This document shows positions 40,140 to 49,005 of a DNA stretch of 64,000 nucleotides, in pieces; position 1 is the stretch's first letter, and every line of letters starts with the position of its first letter. Source of the DNA: Vibrio tubiashii. GTDB lineage: Bacteria > Pseudomonadota > Gammaproteobacteria > Enterobacterales > Vibrionaceae. Where the stretch lies: positions 1 to 64,000 of the forward strand of contig JRWQ01000006.1 in NCBI GenBank assembly GCA_000775715.1, written 5' to 3'. Under the pieces are notes generated by a model. It had not been told where the DNA came from. It saw only the letters and a list, made by a program, of their open reading frames with translations, and did not search any database. The translations under genes and the position numbers were made by a program.

Positions 40140-42659
40140 TTAGAACAGCTCCTCGCTTCCGTCGGTAGAGTAGATACTGTCGGTTATCTCACTCGTGACG
40201 TACTCCGTCGGCTCAGTGCCTTCCAGGAAGTATTCAAACATTGAGCTTGAATCAAACTTATTAGTCAGTAGCCCTGAGTCTCGGTCGATGCGAACTCGCA
40301 CTATATGTGGAGGGATTGCCTTGCTCTGTTGTGGAACGCCGTCCAGTGCGGTACCAATAAAATCGACCCATGCGGGTTGAGCCGTTTTCGCACCAGCTTC
40401 AGCGCCCGTGATTTGGTCTTTGCCTAGGTTGCTATTTTGCGTAGTTCTGCCTAGTTTACGGGTGTGGTCATCGAAACCTACCCAAGCGATAGCCACCATA
40501 CCTGGACCGTAGCCGTTGTACCATGCATCTTTTGAATCGTTGGTTGTACCGGTTTTACCACCGATATCGCGGCGTTGAAGTTTCTGCGCTCGCCAACCCG
40601 TACCGTTCCAACCAGTACCATCTCGCCAGTTACCACCGCCCCAAACGTTGCTATACATCATTTCGCGCATTAGGAATGCTGTTTGTTCTGAGATCACTTG
40701 TGGTGCATATTGAGGCTCATCAGATGGCTCAGTCGTTACATCTTGCTCAGCAAACTCGCTCATAACGGGTGCAGGCTGAGTACAGTCTTGGTGACAAACG
40801 ACTTTTGGTGATGCTTCGAACTCGATCTTGCCGAATGGGCCTTCCACGCGCTCAATGTAAAATGGCTCTACGTAATAGCCTCCATTAGCAAACACCGAGT
40901 AACCTTGCGCCATTTTCATCGGTGTTAAGCTACCAGCGCCAAGGGCGATAGTTTCTGAACGTGGCACTTGGTCGATATCAAAACCAAAGCGGGTTAGGTA
41001 TTGACGCGTTTCATCTAGGCCAACTTCACGCAACACACGAACCGCCATTACATTTTTAGACTGCGCTAAGCCAATACGAAGACGAGTTGGACCTGTGTAA
41101 GTCGGTGGAGAGTTTTTGGGTCTCCACGCTGTGCCTTGGCTCTGATCCCATTGGTTGATGGGCGCATCGTTAATTAGAGTGGCCAGCGTTAGACCTTTAT
41201 CGATGGCGGCTGCATAGATGAAAGGCTTAATACTTGATCCCACCTGACGCACTGATTGAGTCGCGCGGTTAAATTTATTGTGGATAAAGTTAAAACCACC
41301 CACCAGAGACATCACGGCACCGTTGTCAGGGTTCATCGCAACAAACGCGGTATTTGCGTTTGGTACTTGGCTTAAGTGCCATGTGAAGCTTGATTCTTGG
41401 TCTTCGATGACTTGCTCAACTTGGCGAACCCAAATTTGCTCGCCTTCAGCAAGGATCTGTTTAGCAGTGCTTGGTGCAGGGCCTTGGCGGTCATCGGTTA
41501 GGAACTTACGAGCCCACTTCATGCCATCCCATTCAATGGTATTCAAGCCTTGGTTCTTAATCCAAACCGTCGCTTGCTTGCTATCTACTTTGGTTACAAC
41601 GGCAGGGACTAGCTGACCGTATGTCGGAACGTTATCCAGTGTTTTATCTATAGTCTCATCATCGAATGCGGGCTTGCCAGGCTGCCAAAGCACTTTTTCT
41701 GCACCACGGTAGCCATGACGTTCATCGTAAGCGAGCAGATTGTTGATAGCAGATTGATTGGCAGCCTCTTGAAGCTTTGAGTCGACCGTCGTGTAGATGT
41801 TCATCCCAGACGTATAGGCCTCTTCTTGACCATAGCGTGCCACCATCCAAGCTCGCGCCAACTCAGCGACATACGGAGCACTCAGCTCGATTTCAGCACC
41901 GTGGTAGCGAGAAACGATCTCTTCGGCACGTGCTTCATCATACTCATCTTGGGTAATGTATTTCTCATCAAGCATACGCAGTAACACCACATTACGGCGA
42001 TGAGTTGCACGTTCCACTGAATAAATGGGGTTCATCGTTGATGGCGCTTTGGGCATACCTGCAAGCGTCGCCATTTCACTTAGCGTCAGGTCTTTAAGCT
42101 CTTTTCCGAAGTAGGTTTGCGCTGCTGCACCGAAGCCATATGAGCGGTAACCCAAGAAGATTTTGTTGACGTACAACTCCATGATCTCTTGCTTGCTAAG
42201 CAACTGCTCGATGTGAATCGCAATAAAGATCTCTTTGATTTTACGCATGATCTTCTTTTCGTTGGAGAGGAAGAAGTTACGCGCTAGCTGTTGAGTAATC
42301 GTACTCGCACCTTGTTTAGCAGAGCCAGACATTGCGACCACAACTGCCGCTCGAGTAATACCGATAGGGTCGATACCAGGGTGTTCGTAGAAACGGCTAT
42401 CTTCGGTTGCAATCAACGCTTCAATCAGGTGCTGAGGAATATCGTCGTAGGCAACGGGTATACGTCGTTTTTCACCGAACTGAGAAATCAACTTGCCATC
42501 TTGGCTAAACACCTGCATTGGCGTTTGTAGCTTGACGTCTTTCAGTGTGGCTACATCTGGTAGCTCTGGTTTCACATATAGGTAGAAGCCGAATATCGTA
42601 CCGACCCCAAGAATTATGCAAATCAATGTGAATATAAGTAGGCGCTTTATGAACTTCAC
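40140..42659 (-). CDS. mrcA: Penicillin-binding protein 1A
   Basis: 839 residues. One N-terminal membrane helix (about 6-27), then a family 51 glycosyltransferase (catalytic Glu in ATEDSRFYEHPG, STITQQLARN), an OB-like insert, and a transpeptidase domain with SxxK (GSSIKPF), SxN (SKNVMAV) and KTG (GGKTGTTND). It builds peripheral peptidoglycan in the periplasm. Start is GTG at 42659 with AGGGAA upstream. Divergent from pilM, as in E. coli mrcA-hofM. Confidence 0.96.
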   Translation of the reverse strand: MKFIKRLLIFTLICIILGVGTIFGFYLYVKPELPDVATLKDVKLQTPMQVFSQDGKLISQFGEKRRIPVAYDDIPQHLIEALIATEDSRFYEHPGIDPIGITRAAVVVAMSGSAKQGASTITQQLARNFFLSNEKKIMRKIKEIFIAIHIEQLLSKQEIMELYVNKIFLGYRSYGFGAAAQTYFGKELKDLTLSEMATLAGMPKAPSTMNPIYSVERATHRRNVVLLRMLDEKYITQDEYDEARAEEIVSRYHGAEIELSAPYVAELARAWMVARYGQEEAYTSGMNIYTTVDSKLQEAANQSAINNLLAYDERHGYRGAEKVLWQPGKPAFDDETIDKTLDNVPTYGQLVPAVVTKVDSKQATVWIKNQGLNTIEWDGMKWARKFLTDDRQGPAPSTAKQILAEGEQIWVRQVEQVIEDQESSFTWHLSQVPNANTAFVAMNPDNGAVMSLVGGFNFIHNKFNRATQSVRQVGSSIKPFIYAAAIDKGLTLATLINDAPINQWDQSQGTAWRPKNSPPTYTGPTRLRIGLAQSKNVMAVRVLREVGLDETRQYLTRFGFDIDQVPRSETIALGAGSLTPMKMAQGYSVFANGGYYVEPFYIERVEGPFGKIEFEASPKVVCHQDCTQPAPVMSEFAEQDVTTEPSDEPQYAPQVISEQTAFLMREMMYSNVWGGGNWRDGTGWNGTGWRAQKLQRRDIGGKTGTTNDSKDAWYNGYGPGMVAIAWVGFDDHTRKLGRTTQNSNLGKDQITGAEAGAKTAQPAWVDFIGTALDGVPQQSKAIPPHIVRVRIDRDSGLLTNKFDSSSMFEYFLEGTEPTEYVTSEITDSIYSTDGSEELF

Positions 42660-42798
42660 CGGAGATTCCCTGATTGATTGAGTTTGCCATATGCAAACCC
42701 TTGTACTTTAAGCTAAACATTTAGCTCATGTGTCTATGTGCTTATTTAACCATCAATTTAAGCATATGAGCTAAGCAAAAAGTACGGAGCTAAGCTGC
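42660..42798. promoter_or_regulatory. mrcA-pilM divergent promoter region with dyads
   Basis: Three perfect inverted repeats: GTTTGC-N5-GCAAAC (42682-42698), AGCTAAA-N2-TTTAGCT (42711-42726), and TTAGCTCAT (42721-42729) with ATGAGCTAA (42766-42774). GAGCTAAGC also repeats directly at 42768 and 42787. The binding protein is unknown. Confidence 0.55.
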
Positions 42799-43758
42799 AT
42801 GGGTAAATCATTAGTTACAGGCATTGAAATAGCACGCCACAGCATTAAAGCGGTCGTCCTTAAGCCAAACAAAGGCACATTTGTGCTTGTCGACTATCAA
42901 GAATTACCGATCGAAGCGGGCATTCTCCCTGATAACCATATGTCAAATTATCAGAAAATTGTAAAGAAACTCAAAGAACTAAGGAAGAGTTTACCGAGAT
43001 TTAGTAACAAAGTAGCGTTTTCAATACCAGATAGCGCTGTAATTAGTAAGGTATTACAAATAGATAGCGGCCTAGAGGGAGATGAAGTTAACTATGCTAT
43101 TACTCAAGCTTTTTCTCATCAATCGCCCTTTCCCGTCGAGGAGCTGCACTTAGACTATATCCAACTTTCTGCTGATGATTGTGATTCTAAGTTCAGTTTT
43201 CAGGTGTATGCGACAAAAAAACAGTTGATTTCACACCAAGTTGAGTTGCTGAAAAGTGCTGCCTTTCAGCCTGTTGTCGCCGATGTTCAAGCTCATGCGA
43301 TGGTGCATGTTTGGCAGTTAGCAGCGCGTAGCCAGATCAGACCTAACTGGTTGCTGGTCAATCTAGAGTTTGAGCATGCATCGATTGCTATCGATCTGCC
43401 TAACAGCGCGCCGTACTGCAAAGTCATTACTTTGGATCTCTGTGCTGATAGTTCACAACAAAGCAGTGTTGAGCTAATCGACAAAATCAAACGGCATATT
43501 CAGCGTATGGCATCGGTGCACGGCATCAATATTGGTGGTGTTTGGGTTTGTGGGCAGAGCCCTCTGTTTGAAACGCTAGTAAATCAAGTACCGCTGCAGT
43601 TGAATTTAGAGTGTCAGCGGCTTAACTCTCTGAACTTGTTAGAGCTAGCCCAGGGTCGTAAAACATCGCCCTTGATAGAGGGAAATTATGGCTTTGCCTT
43701 AGCAACGGGCATTGCGCTGCGTGGCGTCACCTGGTTGGGGGCAAATCATGCTGCATAG
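42799..43758 (+). CDS. pilM: Type IV pilus assembly protein PilM
   Basis: 319 residues. Actin-like cytoplasmic ATPase-fold protein that binds the N-terminus of PilN and links the inner-membrane alignment complex to the motor. GIEIARHSIKAVVL is the phosphate-1 region. In Vibrio this cluster serves competence/chitin-regulated pili. First gene of pilMNOPQ; its last codons overlap the pilN start. Confidence 0.94.
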   Translation: MGKSLVTGIEIARHSIKAVVLKPNKGTFVLVDYQELPIEAGILPDNHMSNYQKIVKKLKELRKSLPRFSNKVAFSIPDSAVISKVLQIDSGLEGDEVNYAITQAFSHQSPFPVEELHLDYIQLSADDCDSKFSFQVYATKKQLISHQVELLKSAAFQPVVADVQAHAMVHVWQLAARSQIRPNWLLVNLEFEHASIAIDLPNSAPYCKVITLDLCADSSQQSSVELIDKIKRHIQRMASVHGINIGGVWVCGQSPLFETLVNQVPLQLNLECQRLNSLNLLELAQGRKTSPLIEGNYGFALATGIALRGVTWLGANHAA

Positions 43759-44293
43759 TGTCAACTTGCTGCCTTGGCGCGACGAGCGACGCATCGAGCG
43801 TCAAAAGCGTTCGCTAACGTTTTTGGCTCTTGTTGGACTCTTTGCCCTGGTGACGGTTTGGCTTATGGGGGGATATCTCGATCATCAACTCACCGAGCAA
43901 CAAAAGCGTAACCAGTTTCTTGATAACTACGCGCTTAAACTGAAGCAGCAAATAAAGCAGCAGAGCAGTGCTGAACAGCAACACCAAGCTTTGCTGACTC
44001 GAATTACCATGGTTGAGGCACTACAAAAACAACGCAATCAAACGACTGAGTTTCTTAACCTATTGCCTAAGCTTATCCCGCAAGGTGTTTATGTCGACAA
44101 GTTAAAAGTGACTGACCACCAAGTAGAGCTTGAGGGGATCGCTGATTCAACATCGCGTCTTGCCAAAATGCTCGATAATTTAGAGCGTTCGGACTCTGTG
44201 ACCAGCGTTGAGATGCACTCTATTGTTCATGGCGTAAAAAGGTTCGCTAAAAAATATCAGTCGTATCGAGTCTCTTTCTCTCCTAGGAGATAA
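43748..44293 (+). CDS. pilN: Type IV pilus assembly protein PilN
   Basis: 181 residues. Short cytoplasmic N-terminus with the PilM-binding motif (HSVNLLPWRDERR), one membrane helix (about 24-43), then periplasmic coiled coil and ferredoxin-like domain. ATG at 43748 gives the conserved start and overlaps pilM by 11 nt; the longer frame opening at 43712 lies inside pilM and is not used. Confidence 0.93.
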   Translation: MLHSVNLLPWRDERRIERQKRSLTFLALVGLFALVTVWLMGGYLDHQLTEQQKRNQFLDNYALKLKQQIKQQSSAEQQHQALLTRITMVEALQKQRNQTTEFLNLLPKLIPQGVYVDKLKVTDHQVELEGIADSTSRLAKMLDNLERSDSVTSVEMHSIVHGVKRFAKKYQSYRVSFSPRR

Positions 44294-44296
44294 AAA

Positions 44297-44893
44297 ATGA
44301 TGAGGGTAACGACCACAGAGTTAGATATCAGCGAGATAGGTGAGTGGCCTATTCAGTTTCAATTGCTGCTTGGTTTACTGATGTTAATTGTGCTGCAGGG
44401 CGTTGGTTATTGGGTCTATATTCAGCCCAAGCTAGAAGCTTTGGAGGCATCAAAGTATCAAGAGTTACAGAGTCGCGATGTCGTTGCGTCGAGGGCTAAG
44501 AAAGTTGCGCTACTGCCTAGGTTACACGCTGAGCTTGCTGAACTGTCTCAACGCTATGATGACTTCTCTCGTCAATTGCCAGTAGAAAAAGAGCTAGCGT
44601 CGATGCTGGCCTCGGTGAATCAGGTTGGATTGGACAATGACCTGAGTTTTATGCGGCTTGATTGGGGACAAAAACAGAGTTTGGACTTTCTCTATCAGCT
44701 ACCTCTCGATATCGAATTGGTAGGTCAATACCATGATATTGGTCATTTTGCACAAACTGTTGCCTCTTTGCCGCGCCTGATAAATCTAGCCGAAATTCAC
44801 TGGCAGCGAACGACTTTAGAGAGTGATGTGACCTACTTTAGAGTTCGAGCGTATACCTATCAGCTCAAAGCTGTGGTGAATGATGAAGATTAA
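44297..44893 (+). CDS. pilO: Type IV pilus assembly protein PilO
   Basis: 198 residues. N-terminal membrane helix (about 23-44), coiled coil, and ferredoxin-like periplasmic domain; pairs with PilN to form the inner-membrane alignment subcomplex. Starts 3 nt after pilN and overlaps pilP by 14 nt. Two consecutive ATGs (44297 and 44300) are both possible. Confidence 0.92.
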   Translation: MMRVTTTELDISEIGEWPIQFQLLLGLLMLIVLQGVGYWVYIQPKLEALEASKYQELQSRDVVASRAKKVALLPRLHAELAELSQRYDDFSRQLPVEKELASMLASVNQVGLDNDLSFMRLDWGQKQSLDFLYQLPLDIELVGQYHDIGHFAQTVASLPRLINLAEIHWQRTTLESDVTYFRVRAYTYQLKAVVNDED

Positions 44894-45389
44894 GTATTTA
44901 TTATTTGTGACTGCAACTCTCTCAGGGTGCAAAGCTCATCAGGACTCGCTTGAACGTTATATCGACCGTGTACATCAAGAGGTGCAAGTTGAAATTAGTC
45001 AACCAGAACCAATCGTTGCAATCGAAGCGTCGCGCTATACCGCTCATCAATCTCGACACCCTTTTGTCTTGCCTATCACCACTCACAGCAAATTAACGTC
45101 ACAGCAGCAAGAGTGTCATTCCGCACCGACGAATCGTCAGTTAGGCCGCTTTAACCAATTTTCTTTGGCGAAGTTGAGCTTTAAAGGTGTGATTAGTAGC
45201 GAGAATCAGATGTTTGTTTTAGTTCATGCACCGAACGGGCATATCGCCAAGCTAGCGCTAGGGGAGCGCCTAGCTTCGAGCAATGCTCAGATTGTCAACG
45301 TGACCGAACAGTATCTGCTAGTGCAAGAGTTCGTATCGGATGAAGGTGGTTGCTGGCATCAGCGTGACGTTAAGTTGCAGCGCCAATAA
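44880..45389 (+). CDS. pilP: Type IV pilus assembly lipoprotein PilP
   Basis: 169 residues. Lipoprotein signal with lipobox LSGC (Cys near 17). The C-terminal beta domain (about 95-165: LSFKGVISSENQMFVLVHAP) binds the PilQ secretin and PilNO. Start overlaps pilO by 14 nt; ATG 44883 is an equal alternative. Confidence 0.92.
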   Translation: MMKIKYLLFVTATLSGCKAHQDSLERYIDRVHQEVQVEISQPEPIVAIEASRYTAHQSRHPFVLPITTHSKLTSQQQECHSAPTNRQLGRFNQFSLAKLSFKGVISSENQMFVLVHAPNGHIAKLALGERLASSNAQIVNVTEQYLLVQEFVSDEGGCWHQRDVKLQRQ

Positions 45390-45407
45390 AGGGTAGGGGA
45401 TGAGAAG

Positions 45408-47093
45408 ATGGATGCCAGGATGCCAATGACAAAAGCCGTTTGTTTGTGTTGCTATTTCTTAATTGCTGTTTGCTTGTCTGTGAAGGTTGACGCTCAGCCG
45501 CTAAACGGGCCTATGCTTGAGCGAGTTGATTTTAAGCTCAACCCACAACGCAATGGGCAACTGTTACTGTCTTTATCTGACTCTCGCGTCATGGTCGACA
45601 TACGAAAGCGAGAAAAAGGGCTGAGCATTGAACTGCTAATGACTAAAGTGGAGGACTCTCTGCTTAAAGTGTTTGATGTCACTGAATTTGGCTCTAGCGT
45701 GCGCAACATCGAGGTATTTCGCCGAACTGACAGTGTCGAGCTTTTGGTGGCCATCGAGGGAGAGTTTGAGTATGAGGAGCGACTCGAAGGTAAAACAGTG
45801 CGAGTGATAGTGCAAAGGGTAGCAGAATCAACGAGTAAGAAATCATCAATCCTAGACCAATCCGGTCCCAATTTATCCCTTAACTTTCAGGATATTCCTG
45901 TGCGGAATGTGCTGCAGTTGATTGCCGACCATAACAACTTCAATCTGGTCGTTTCTGATACAGTAGCTGGCAACCTGACTTTACGCCTTGAAGATATCGC
46001 ATGGCAGGATGTATTTGAGGTCATATTACAGCTTAAAGGGCTTGATAAACGAATAAATGATAATCTGGTGTTGGTAGCGCCGCGGTCAGAGTTCGAGTTG
46101 CATGAGCAGCAAGTTCTTCAGAGTGAGCTGCTCGCTTCCCATGCGGGGGAGTTGGAGTCTGACATTATTGCCATCAAATTTGCTCAAGCTTCCGAGATTG
46201 CGGCATTAATTAATGGAGAAGGAGAGTTTAAATTGCTCTCATCGCGTGGCTCATTAGCTGTTGATGAGCGAACCAATGCGATACTCATCAGAGATACTTC
46301 GGCAAACATCAAAGCGGTTCGTGCGATTGTTGATGATCTCGATGTGCCTATCAAACAGGTACAAATTGAGGCGCGAATAGTTACGGTTAGTCAGGGCAAT
46401 CTGGAGGAGCTTGGTATTCGTTGGGGTTACAGTAACTCCAACGGCAGCACATCTATTGGCGCAAGTATTGAGGACAACCGCTTTGATCTGTTACCTATTG
46501 ATGACATGCTAAATGTTAACTTAGCTGCGACTTCCTCTAATGCATCGACGATCGCATTCCAAGTTGCCAAACTTGGCTCTGATATACTGCTTGACCTTGA
46601 GCTCTCGGCGTTACAACGCGAGTCTAAAGCTGAAGTTATTTCGAGCCCTCGACTGATCACTACCAATAAGAAGCCGGCCTTTATTGAACAAGGCAGTGAA
46701 ATTCCCTATTTAGAGTCGTCATCCAGTGGCGCAACTAGCGTCTCTTTTAAAAAGGCGGTGCTGAGTTTAAAAGTTACACCGCAAATCACCCCAAACAACC
46801 GATTAATTCTCGATTTAAATGTCACCCAGGATAGGCCAGGAGAAGTGGTTAAAACTGGTACTGGAGAAGCGGTGGCGATAAACACTCAGCGAATTGGTAC
46901 TCAAGTGCTGGTGGATAATGGCGAGACAGTTGTATTAGGAGGCATCTTTCAACACAGCGTGACAGATGCGGTAGAAAAAGTGCCTTTTCTCGGAGATTTG
47001 CCTCTTTTAGGTACATTGTTCCGTCGTACTTATCAGCAAGAAGGCAAAAGTGAGCTGCTGATATTTGTCACTCCTAAGGTGGTTCTGGAGTAA
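45408..47093 (+). CDS. pilQ: Type IV pilus secretin PilQ
   Basis: 561 residues. Signal peptide (to about 30), AMIN peptidoglycan-binding domain (about 35-130), secretin N0/STN domain (about 155-220), NolW/N1 domain (about 240-315) and the secretin barrel (about 325-560; EVISSPRLITTNKKPAFIEQG, VPFLGDLPLLGTLFR). It forms the outer-membrane pore through which the pilus passes and DNA enters. AGGGGA lies ahead of ATG 45408. Only one AMIN domain is seen. Confidence 0.95.
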   Translation: MDARMPMTKAVCLCCYFLIAVCLSVKVDAQPLNGPMLERVDFKLNPQRNGQLLLSLSDSRVMVDIRKREKGLSIELLMTKVEDSLLKVFDVTEFGSSVRNIEVFRRTDSVELLVAIEGEFEYEERLEGKTVRVIVQRVAESTSKKSSILDQSGPNLSLNFQDIPVRNVLQLIADHNNFNLVVSDTVAGNLTLRLEDIAWQDVFEVILQLKGLDKRINDNLVLVAPRSEFELHEQQVLQSELLASHAGELESDIIAIKFAQASEIAALINGEGEFKLLSSRGSLAVDERTNAILIRDTSANIKAVRAIVDDLDVPIKQVQIEARIVTVSQGNLEELGIRWGYSNSNGSTSIGASIEDNRFDLLPIDDMLNVNLAATSSNASTIAFQVAKLGSDILLDLELSALQRESKAEVISSPRLITTNKKPAFIEQGSEIPYLESSSSGATSVSFKKAVLSLKVTPQITPNNRLILDLNVTQDRPGEVVKTGTGEAVAINTQRIGTQVLVDNGETVVLGGIFQHSVTDAVEKVPFLGDLPLLGTLFRRTYQQEGKSELLIFVTPKVVLE

Positions 47094-47129
47094 GAATTAC
47101 CTGAGTGATGAAAATAAATTTGCATTAAT

Positions 47130-47188
47130 GGCACCTTATCTAGATAATTTCGGGTCTTATCACGAATTATCTGTGAGGAATCGGTGCC
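47130..47188. other. Nested inverted repeats upstream of aroK
   Basis: Outer GGCACC (47130) / GGTGCC (47183) and inner AGATAATT (47142) / AATTATCT (47165). No T run follows, so it is not a terminator; it lies 82 nt before aroK. Confidence 0.5.
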
Positions 47189-47269
47189 ACAAGCATCTTT
47201 ATCGCTAGCATCAAACTGGCTTCTCTTGTGGCGATGTCATTGAATTAACGTTGTAAATTACTGCTAAAC

Positions 47270-47788
47270 ATGGCTGAGAAACGCAATATTTTCCTTGTTG
47301 GCCCTATGGGTGCCGGCAAAAGCACTATCGGTAGACACCTGGCTTCACAACTTCATATGGAGTTTGTGGATTCTGATACCGTTATTGAAGAACGTACTGG
47401 CGCAGATATCGCTTGGGTATTTGACGTAGAAGGTGAAGAAGGCTTCCGCGATCGCGAGGAAAAAGTGATTAACGACCTAACGGAAGAGCAAGGTATTGTG
47501 CTTGCTACCGGTGGTGGTTCAATCATGAGTAAAGAAAACCGCAATCGTCTATCTGCGCGCGGTATTGTTGTATACCTAGAAACAACGATTGAAAAGCAAC
47601 TTGCGCGTACAAACCGCGATAAGAAGCGTCCATTGCTACAAACTGATAATCCGCGTGAAGTTCTAGAAACTCTAGCGGGTGAACGTAACCCTCTTTATGA
47701 CGAAATTGCGGATTACACAGTACGTACAGACGATCAAAGTGCAAAAGTGGTAGCCAACCAGATCGTAAAAATGCTAGAAGAACGTTAA
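47270..47788 (+). CDS. aroK: Shikimate kinase I
   Basis: 172 residues. Phosphorylates shikimate in aromatic amino-acid synthesis. P-loop GPMGAGKST at 12-20, shikimate-binding DSD and GFRDRE, and ATGGGS. First gene of the aroK-aroB-damX-dam-rpe-gph cluster, as in E. coli. Confidence 0.97.
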   Translation: MAEKRNIFLVGPMGAGKSTIGRHLASQLHMEFVDSDTVIEERTGADIAWVFDVEGEEGFRDREEKVINDLTEEQGIVLATGGGSIMSKENRNRLSARGIVVYLETTIEKQLARTNRDKKRPLLQTDNPREVLETLAGERNPLYDEIADYTVRTDDQSAKVVANQIVKMLEER

Positions 47789-47816
47789 GACTTTCTTTTA
47801 GCAACGGAGAATACCC

Positions 47817-48905
47817 ATGGAACGGATTACGGTCAGCTTAGATGAGCGTAGCTATCCAATCTCAATTGGCGCCGGATTATTTAATGATCCGGCCCACCTT
47901 TCCCTCTTATCGGCAAAACAAAAAGTAGTTGTGATCTCTAATGTCACTGTTGCTCCGCTGTACGCTGATAAAATCCTCTCTATCTTGAAACAACTTGATT
48001 GTGAAGCTTCGGTTCTGGAACTGCCAGACGGTGAGCAGTACAAATCTCTAGAGACGTTCAACACAGTGATGAGCTTCCTGCTTGAAGGAAATTATGCCCG
48101 CGATGTGGTTGTGATAGCCCTTGGTGGGGGAGTGATTGGAGATTTGGTCGGCTTTTCGGCAGCTTGCTATCAACGTGGTGTTGATTTTATTCAAATTCCA
48201 ACCACCTTGCTTTCCCAGGTCGATTCTTCGGTTGGTGGTAAAACCGCGGTAAACCATAAGCTTGGCAAGAACATGATTGGTGCTTTCTACCAGCCCAAAG
48301 CCGTGTTGATTGATATTGACTGTCTTAAGACGTTGCCACAGAGAGAGTTCGCTGCGGGCATCGCAGAAGTTATCAAATACGGCATCATCTACGATCAAGA
48401 GTTCTTTGTTTGGTTGGAACAGAACCTCGACAAACTGTATCAACTTGATGAGCAGGCACTCACTTACGCGATTGCACGTTGCTGCCAAATTAAAGCAGAA
48501 GTGGTCGCTCAAGATGAAAAAGAGTCTGGTATTCGTGCATTGCTGAATCTAGGTCATACATTTGGCCATGCGATTGAAGCTGAACTAGGTTATGGTAACT
48601 GGCTACATGGTGAAGCTGTTTCATCTGGTACGGTTATGGCGGCGAAAACGGCGCAACTTCAAGGCCTTATCAGCGAGCAGCAAGTTGAACGAATTATCTC
48701 TATACTGAAAAGAGCTCAGCTTCCAGTACATACCCCGGACACGATGTCATTTGCCGACTTTATGAAGCATATGATGCGTGATAAGAAAGTACTATCCGGT
48801 GAGCTTCGACTTGTGCTCCCAACGAGCATAGGGACGGCTGAAGTAGTAAAAGGTGTTCCTGAATCGATCATTGAGCAAGCCATCGACTTCGCGCGCACTC
48901 TATAA
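47817..48905 (+). CDS. aroB: 3-dehydroquinate synthase
   Basis: 362 residues. NAD- and metal-dependent cyclisation of DAHP to 3-dehydroquinate, second step of the shikimate pathway. Visible: [23 protein letters not shown], the [20 protein letters not shown] region and the metal ligand HTFGHAIE. It starts 28 nt after aroK in the same operon. Confidence 0.97.
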   Translation: MERITVSLDERSYPISIGAGLFNDPAHLSLLSAKQKVVVISNVTVAPLYADKILSILKQLDCEASVLELPDGEQYKSLETFNTVMSFLLEGNYARDVVVIALGGGVIGDLVGFSAACYQRGVDFIQIPTTLLSQVDSSVGGKTAVNHKLGKNMIGAFYQPKAVLIDIDCLKTLPQREFAAGIAEVIKYGIIYDQEFFVWLEQNLDKLYQLDEQALTYAIARCCQIKAEVVAQDEKESGIRALLNLGHTFGHAIEAELGYGNWLHGEAVSSGTVMAAKTAQLQGLISEQQVERIISILKRAQLPVHTPDTMSFADFMKHMMRDKKVLSGELRLVLPTSIGTAEVVKGVPESIIEQAIDFARTL

Positions 48906-48934
48906 CTCTTCTTGTTTTTAGGTCCAGTGAGTCT

Positions 48935-48979
48935 AGTACCAACCTGTTTGTGCGTTTACGCAATGGAGTGGTTGGTACT
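48935..48979. other. Inverted repeat between aroB and damX
   Basis: 10-bp perfect arms AGTACCAACC (48935) / GGTTGGTACT (48970) enclose a small hairpin TGCG-TTTA-CGCA (48951-48962). No T run, so it may be an RNA processing or stability structure inside the operon. Confidence 0.55.
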
Positions 48980-49005
48980 GTATAGATTTTGAGTAAGGTA
49001 TCGCA

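Noticed and set aside
48048..48512. 154-codon frame antisense to aroB
   Set aside because: No start context or recognisable domain, and the opposite strand is unambiguous aroB.
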